Of a DNA stretch of 64,000 bases, positions 57,291 to 64,000 are shown piece after piece (the first letter of the stretch is position 1; each line of letters opens with the position of its first letter). Both the position numbers and the translations under genes were made by a program. The notes beneath the pieces are model-generated. The model saw only the letters and a program-made list of their open reading frames with translations. It was not told the origin of the DNA and made no database searches. Source of the DNA: Dromaius novaehollandiae. Its lineage: Eukaryota > Chordata > Aves > Casuariiformes > Dromaiidae. The stretch spans positions 37,985,904 through 38,049,903 of the forward strand of contig NC_088103.1 of the NCBI RefSeq assembly GCF_036370855.1, given 5' to 3'.

Positions 57291-58654
57291 TGGGAAGAAA
57301 TATTAGAATAGAGCAAACATGAAGTGATACATTGCAATAGTTTACTGTTCAACAACTTCATACATATCGAAAAGCTAAGTTTCAGGATTGTTTACAATGT
57401 GTAATAAATTTTATGTACCAGAATAAAACTGTTAAAGCTTACATTGTCTTTTTTGACTGACAGAGGTAAATCTTAGTTTTATTACCTCATTTTCAACTAA
57501 TATATATCAATCCCGCATTTTTAGAGTGGAGTTGCCTTCTTGTCAGATCTTGAAAGCTGTAGTCCCAGACCTTTGGTGGGTACCAGGCTTGGGCATGGCA
57601 GCGGCTTGCAGAGGTGTGGTAATGGCTCTATCTTGTGGCCCGAAGTGGAGTTGCAGAGACCCTGCACTTCTGCTTTCTGGGTTGAGTCAGCTCCTGGGGC
57701 CACCTGCTACCAGGCTCCTGAAATTGAAACCAAGATTTCTGTGAGCAGTTTTTCTTCTGCACCTACTGATGCATCTTTCTGTGGTTTAAATCTGTGAATA
57801 TTTTTTTCTCAGCTATGTGGCTGACTATGGAGTAAGCTGTGAATACAAAAATACCTATATTTTCTTGTAATCTTAAACGTATATGTACCGTTTAGTGTTT
57901 TCTTTTTTTCTTCCCCTCTCCAAATAAAGGTTTTTTGGTCGAGTATTATCTGAAAACAGCTAGTGGTCCTTTAAACACAAGGGATTTACAGAAATGGTAA
58001 AAGGCTGTTGAGATTTTATCAATGTACTTTGATCTGAACCTTTCCCAGTTGGTCTTGAATTGTAACTATAACAAATGTGTGGTTATCTGCTAGTATTTGT
58101 GTTCACCCCAAGATTTTCATGTACTGGCTCATCAGGGCATTGTAAACAAAGGCAGGCACTGTCCTGAAAACAGGACAACTGAAATATGAGGCATCAGATG
58201 CATTCAGATATGTGGAGAAATACAAAAATCCAGTAAGACTGTATTACTCAGTAATATTGATATTACAAAAATGAGTACCTCGCAATCAGTACTGGGAATG
58301 ACATGGGTATATTCAACAAGAAATATAGCTGTCATAAAAAAGGAGGAGTCCTAAGAACTGTTCCTGTTCTGTCAGGGTAGCACAAAGGTAAATTTTATGG
58401 GTAGTTTTTGTTAGCTCCTGTTCTTACAGCTTGTCTGAGGCTAAAAGAGCACCCTTTGCCTTCATTCCGGAGGCTAGTTCAAATGTTCTCACTGCTATAT
58501 GAAACCAACATGTGCTCATATAAGCAACTTCATTTTCTACCAGGAACATACTTGCCCTTGTGCATACCTACTATGTGACATTGACTGTATATGATGAAAG
58601 GGAAGCAGGCTAATTTCTTTTTAGAAGTTTGCTTGTGGTTGTGGATATGGGTGG

Positions 58655-58656
<2 letters not shown>

Positions 58657-58688
<32 letters not shown>
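58657..58688. repeat. GT microsatellite, 16 units
   Basis: Sixteen GT dinucleotides after a G-rich lead-in. An open frame across it on the opposite strand is an artefact of the repeat. Confidence 0.95.
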
Positions 58689-58691
<3 letters not shown>

Positions 58692-61022
58692 TAATGAAAT
58701 AAATATTGCAGGTCTGTTCTTTGAATGGCATTTCCCGCCCCCCCTAGTAAGGAAGAGGTCCTGTGACCACATCAAAAAACATAGGAACAAGTCATGCTTC
58801 TTTTCAGAAATGTTGGACCAATAGTTGTAAGCTTCTTCCAAAGTGAGATGTGTTCATCATGTTTTCTATTTTCTGTGTATCCCAAAGCATACTTTCTGCC
58901 ATGCACACTGATGGAGAGAAACATATTTTTGTGGCATAAAATTACTTTTGTTGTATTAATGACTAATTTTATTACATGCTGAAACTTAGTATGGTTAATC
59001 ATCTTATACATTAAGCTGCTTAGGAAGCCTTTAGTCATCTGGCTTCATTATTTCTACTACGTATAGTTTAACATTGCATGATTAGTTCTTCTCCTTGATT
59101 CTTCTTATTCCACATGTTGTGTATTTCTGCTGAAATGTTACATGTAGAATTAAATCAATTCCTTTTAAAGACTCAGAATGGGTGCAGATTTTGGTTATTC
59201 TGACCTTGAGGAATCAACTTAAATCAAGAAAAGATGAGGAGAAGCCACCATTGTCTAGACAAATACATTGTACAAACTTACCTAAATTTAAATATTTTTG
59301 GCATTCTAGCAGTAATTTCAGTCAATAGCTAAGATACATTTTCCCATTTCATACGTCCTACAGGTTTCCTGTTTAAGATAATTGTTAAAATGGCAATTGG
59401 TGCTCAGTTTTTAAAAATGTTTAAGGAGATCATCAGTGGAATTTCATTTGCTGAGGTTAACTCTATTGGGTGACTCTGAGGTACCACCTGAGTCCAGAAG
59501 CTAACCTGAAGAGCAGATGTAATTGTGCCAGGCATTCTGGCTGCTTCTCGCAAATACTGCTACTCTTATTTATGTATCAGTCGCATGCCCAGACAAATAT
59601 TTGTAGTGCTGTAAGCATAATGAAAGACATTTGTCAAATGACAAGTAAGCAGTAGATATATTTATGGCCCAGAGTCTTCCTTAGCTTTTCAGATTGAGCT
59701 AGAAGTTTAGACATTGGGCTGTTGCTGCTGGATTATTTCCATTTGTAAAGTAAAGCATTATATCTTTATAGTTACAAATTTGTAAACTGCATGTGGAACA
59801 GATATGTGTAGCTTCATTGTGGCATCTCAAAGACATTATTAAAAAGAAGCAACCCACCATGAGTAGATGTTGTGCACATGCACACACCCTACACAAGCAG
59901 GCATGCCTGTAGTAAAGACCTGATCTTTCTGACAAATTAGAAATTTTTGAAATTAGTTTTAATTTCTCTGTGTGAGTAGTATAGCTCTTCTCAACAGAGG
60001 CTTTGGAGAAGGTGTTTTAAGGCACACAAGATTAAACTGATAAGTTTCAGAAGAGAGAATTTGAAATATCTGACTGTGTATTTTGTCAGTCTAATTTTGA
60101 GAAAATATTTTGTAGACCAACATTGACCATAGGTTGGTTTTTCTAATATCACAGACTTCAGTGGCTTATGTTTTGTGTCACATATTTTCAGTCACTGTTG
60201 ATTATACTTTCTTCTCTGACCAGAAAAGAAATCTATTTTTTTCTTTTACAGATAAGGCTAAAATTAGTTGTAGTCTCAGTCTCACCTAAGTGGCCAAACC
60301 AGTCATGCTGTTCAATTTTTTTTCTTTTTTTCTTTTTTGTTTTAACGTTGTGATTCACCTTACATCTCTTTACCATCTGCATGTTTGCAGAAACAAAATG
60401 GAGTATTTTCTTCATGTTTTTTGAATACTAAAGAGTGGTGTTGGTCGAAGGACTAGAGAACTGCTCATTCGCTATTTGCTTGCTTTAAAAATGCAGATTT
60501 TATAGAAACTGTGTTGCCATTTGAAGCCAGAAAATATATAAGAATATACAGTCTTTTCTGAATAGTCCAATTATTTTATGGATTTTCTTTTTTCCATATT
60601 CCCAGTCCCTTCAAAATGCTCCTATATACTATATACTCCTATATAATGCCTATAGCCCTAGTGAATCAGATTGAAGGACCAGTTAGCATAGTATTCTGAC
60701 AGCAGCCACTAGTACATGCATTAAAAAAAAAGAAAGAAAGGAAGAAAGGCCAGGCCAAATATCAAGGCAGACTATCCAGTCAGCAATTTAGGGTTTTCTT
60801 GAGCTAGAAGGTTGTGTCTAGAGCTGCATTCTTCATAGCCTTGATAACCTTCTCTTTCACAGATTTGTCCAGTTAGTATTTAACCTGATTTATACTTAGG
60901 ACATGTCAACGTATTGGGAGATAATGAGATCCCCATCTGAACTATGCGCTGCGTATATAAACAGTTTTAAGCCTGTTGTAGATAATTTTGCTGGGTTTCT
61001 CTAGTTGTCTTTTGGCAATAGT

Positions 61023-61045
61023 AAAAAAAAAAAAAAAAAAAAAAA
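61023..61045. repeat. Poly(A) tract, 23 bases
   Basis: A23 followed by CACAC and a second A-rich/C-rich stretch. No retrogene body was found next to it. Confidence 0.9.
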
Positions 61046-61546
61046 CACACAAAAAACCCCCCTGCTCTCTACTCATTTTACTTATGCAATTAAAAATTCT
61101 ATAGGCCTTACTTAGCTTGCCTTGTTAAACTCTACCCTGGAATGGAGGATCTAGCCTGATTTCTCCTAAGGAAGCCAGTTCATGCTTCTGAACATATTTT
61201 TTGCCCTTTGCTGTGCCATTTCACATATGCAGTAGCTTTCCCGAGATGGGTAATCAGACCTCTACGCTATGTTCTAACTGCTGTATACAATGGTACCTTT
61301 TTTTTTCTCTCTTCCTTTTCTAATAACTTTTCATATGATATTGGCTACTTGGCTGCTGCTGAACATCAGGCTAACTTCTTTTCTGTAGAGGAAAATTCCA
61401 TGTTGTCTTCAGTTTGTTTTTACTTGTGTTCACACCTTGGTGGGTTTGTGGTAGAAGGTGGAGGCATTATTTGACCCTTTGCAGTATATTATTTTTAATT
61501 TCTCATTTTCTAAATGGGAAAAAGGTGATGCAGGAAAGAATATTCC

Positions 61547-61567
61547 TTTTTTTTTTTTTTTTTTTTT
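61547..61567. repeat. Poly(T) tract, 21 bases
   Basis: Uninterrupted T run; a T-rich low-complexity stretch with GTTT units continues to about 61632. Confidence 0.9.
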
Positions 61568-63295
61568 GGTTAACGTTCAGTGCCTAAACTGTGGGTGTTT
61601 CTTTTGTTTTTTCTTTCTGTTTGTTTGTTTTTAATGGAAGATTAGAGATAGTGTGACTTACATCGCCTCTAGAAAACTTGGCCTTGTTTGTTTTCATCTT
61701 AAGAAAACTTGTATAATTTTGTGTGCAAGTATGATGAGGGAAGGAACTTTGTTCCACCATAAAATTTACTAGTTGTGACATGCTTTTCCTTAGAGGAAAG
61801 CATGAAAGATGAGAGTTAACATGCTTAATTTATAATTAACCTAAGGGGTTATGATCATCTTAATTGAGATTCCTTCGAGGCTAGATCAGTGAAGCACATC
61901 TTATTTCTTGGTTTTATAGTTCTATAGGAGTTGTTTACAAAGAATCCTTCAGTGTTTGACCAGTAGGATGCATCTCAAAATGTGATTTGTGAAGAGATGA
62001 TATGCTGGGTGATGACAACCAAGCAGAAAATCTTAATTGTAGATAAATCGAATTCCTTAACCAGATTTTTCTCTCAACTGGCTTTACCTTGATACTCCTG
62101 TGGACTTGTATAACTCTCTTCAGAGATATTGCCATTGTTGTTTGTTGGTCCTTGAGCAAGTCAGTGACTGTTATGGTGGAGATGATGAAATGATTTTAAA
62201 GAAGGGTCTGTGGAGAGCTAGACTTGGCCCACTGACTACAAATAAAGGTACAGCCAGCAAACATCTTGGTAAGTCTGGTAATTCTTGAATTTGACTAGAG
62301 GACTATGGATGAAAGGTGTACCAATTCATACAATACACGTGAAGCATTCATGCCTCTTGCTCTCCTTTCTGCCTATGAACACAAGATCTTTCTGTATTAG
62401 ACAAAGCTAAACAGAGGACTATGGCAGAAATCCTTCTGTAAAATATTATTTAAGACGTGTCATAGGAATTCTTCATAATTTGGACTCTGGTATAGGAACA
62501 CTGATTTTTGTACTTGCTCTCGCCCAGCCTTTAGGGGTGTCTGAATGCCAGCCTTAATCAGACTTTCCCAGGGATAAAGTACCATCACTTCTCTATTTAT
62601 ACATAATTTGTTCTTAGGTTTAAACTTTCACTTCCCAACGTTGAATTAGATCTGTTTTCTGGTCTTCCTTGTCAATGTCCCCTCAAAAGTACTTGTAGGC
62701 AGCCAGCAGCTGAGGTAACTTCATATGCAGAAGGCGAATTCTGCGGGGGGGAGGGGAAAGGAAGAATTTAATGTTTCCTCTTTCTCAGTGATTTCTTATT
62801 TTAGTCAAATGATACTCTCCTGCCTGTCATGCAAAAAGAAGCAGGCTGCCATTGTCCTGCTTTTGATAGCAGCAGTAATAAAGGTTCTGCAACTGGAACT
62901 GAGCTGTCAGTTGTGATGACGAATAAAGCAGCAGAGGGTATATCTCACTCTCCTGCCGTTGTATGGGCTCTCCTGCACTCAGAGGAGTAGAAATTTGATT
63001 TGGTTTCTAGCATGAGTTAGAAACGTGAAGATTTCAAAAAGAGAAGCAGACAAGCTGAGCAAAACCCCCGTCATTTTTACATGCTTGCTTTTCAGGTTAG
63101 AACTACGCTCAAGTTCCTTAACGTGTTATTTCTCTTTTTTTCCAGCTAGAGCGAGGTTAATTCGTGTTTGACTGCAAAACAGGGAAAGACATGTGCTACT
63201 GATAAGGCAAAAGATAGCGAGAAGATAACGTTTTGACACTGGGCGGATTAATTACAGACCTGTTCAGATTCCTGGGTGTGTTTGTTCAGGCGCTG

Positions 63296-63308
63296 ACACT
63301 AGATGGCA
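63296..63308 (+). promoter_or_regulatory. CTCF-like motif
   Basis: ACACTAGATGGCA matches the CTCF core (CCASYAGRKGGCR) at 12 of 13 positions. The G12 run starts 22 bases downstream. Confidence 0.45.
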
Positions 63309-63330
63309 CTGTGTGTTTGCAGAGCAGGCT

Positions 63331-63342
63331 GGGGGGGGGGGG
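63331..63342. repeat. Poly(G) tract, 12 bases
   Basis: G12 then CGG, just after the CTCF-like site. Length may be imprecise. Confidence 0.85.
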
Positions 63343-64000
63343 CGGTTCTCCCTGTTTCTTTTCTCTTTTTTTGCTTTGGTAGTAACTGAAATTACTGTTT
63401 CATGAATAAAATATTTCTGGTGGGATTTGCATTTCTATATTGGCTGAAGATACTGTGTTGAATGTTTTATTAACCAGCCCAGTGCAACTGTCAGCCTATT
63501 AAAGAGATCCAATGGACCCTGTTTAGCTAAATAAACTAAATAAATCCAATTCGTCAAATTGTGTTCCTGGCTGTTTATTTTCCATTCTTTTGATGTACAG
63601 TTTATTTTAAGTTAAAACCACATAGTTTTAAAAATTAATGGGAAAATAGAATTTAGTGTTTGAAACGTGAGGAGACTAATTGCCATGGTCAAAAATAGCT
63701 TTCTTTTATGGTGAAGTTGCAGTCTGGAAAATGGTGAACATTTTATTAGTGATTGATTAACTGTCCCATGCCAAAAATTAGTTTGGTAAACAAGTGGTTA
63801 ATGGCTTTTTTTTGGCCTGCTTGCTGGGTTCTATTGCTTTCATTAAATTAAACTTGAAATACAAGCAATACAACTTAACATACAAGCATGTTAAAAGTAT
63901 CTATTTCTACCCAACTTTGAGAGGGTGTGCCTCATCTTGATATTTTCTCAATCAGAATTTAAGGGGATTTTTTTTGTACGATATTATATATTAAATGCTT

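Larger units (their letters stand above)
63100..63660. promoter_or_regulatory. Candidate non-coding regulatory block
   Basis: A repeat-poor stretch with clustered binding-site-like words: TGATAAGG (GATA), AGATAACG (GATA), GATTAATTACAG (homeobox-type TAATTA) and a CTCF-like site. This composition resembles vertebrate conserved non-coding elements, but conservation was not tested. Confidence 0.3.
53971..64000 (+). other. VTI1A intron 3, partial, non-coding
   Basis: No further VTI1A exon was recognised up to the window end. It contains a GT microsatellite (58657-58688), A23 (61023-61045) and T21 (61547-61567) runs, a G12 run (63331-63342), a possible old repeat at 57236-57290 and a candidate regulatory block (63100-63660). 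Confidence 0.55.

Noticed and set aside
58530-58841. 103-codon minus-strand frame
   Set aside because: It runs through the GT microsatellite, which reads as His-Thr repeats; a repeat artefact.

Overview
The window is nuclear DNA from a vertebrate, most likely a bird. It holds three spliced genes with canonical GT-AG introns, a CpG-island promoter, CR1 LINE fragments of the kind common in birds and reptiles, and old MIR-like SINE remnants. The gene order ACSL5 (+), ZDHHC6 (-), VTI1A (+) matches the arrangement at human 10q25. I see no bacterial genes, CRISPR arrays, phage genes or insertion sequences. The species cannot be fixed from the sequence alone.

Layout. 1 to about 4,500 is non-coding flank with one MIR-like remnant and a perfect inverted repeat. 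A TATA-like motif and a donor site near 4,530-4,650 may mark a non-coding first exon of ACSL5; this is weakly supported. 10,759-22,445 is the complete ACSL5 coding sequence in 20 exons (2,052 nt, 683 aa). 22,446-28,615 is the 3' UTR and the convergent intergenic region. 28,804-38,958 is the complete ZDHHC6 on the minus strand in 10 coding exons (1,239 nt, 412 aa). A CpG island of about 1.6 kb covers the head-to-head starts of ZDHHC6 and VTI1A, with 746 bases between the two start codons. 39,705-53,970 holds the first three coding exons of VTI1A (88 residues). The rest of the window is VTI1A intron 3, and the gene runs off the right edge.

How the genes relate. ACSL5 makes long-chain acyl-CoA, including palmitoyl-CoA. 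ZDHHC6 is an ER palmitoyltransferase that uses palmitoyl-CoA. VTI1A is a Golgi/endosome Qb-SNARE that shares the ZDHHC6 promoter island. Any functional coupling of the neighbours is inference.

I found no new multi-gene system. The observations most worth checking are two hairpins (27,609-27,668 and 53,365-53,429), a CTCF-like site in a possible conserved non-coding block near the right edge, a short uORF ending five bases before the ZDHHC6 start codon, and the GC-rich, diverged N-terminus of ZDHHC6. All exon boundaries were placed by eye from reading frame, splice sites and recalled family similarity; no alignment was run.
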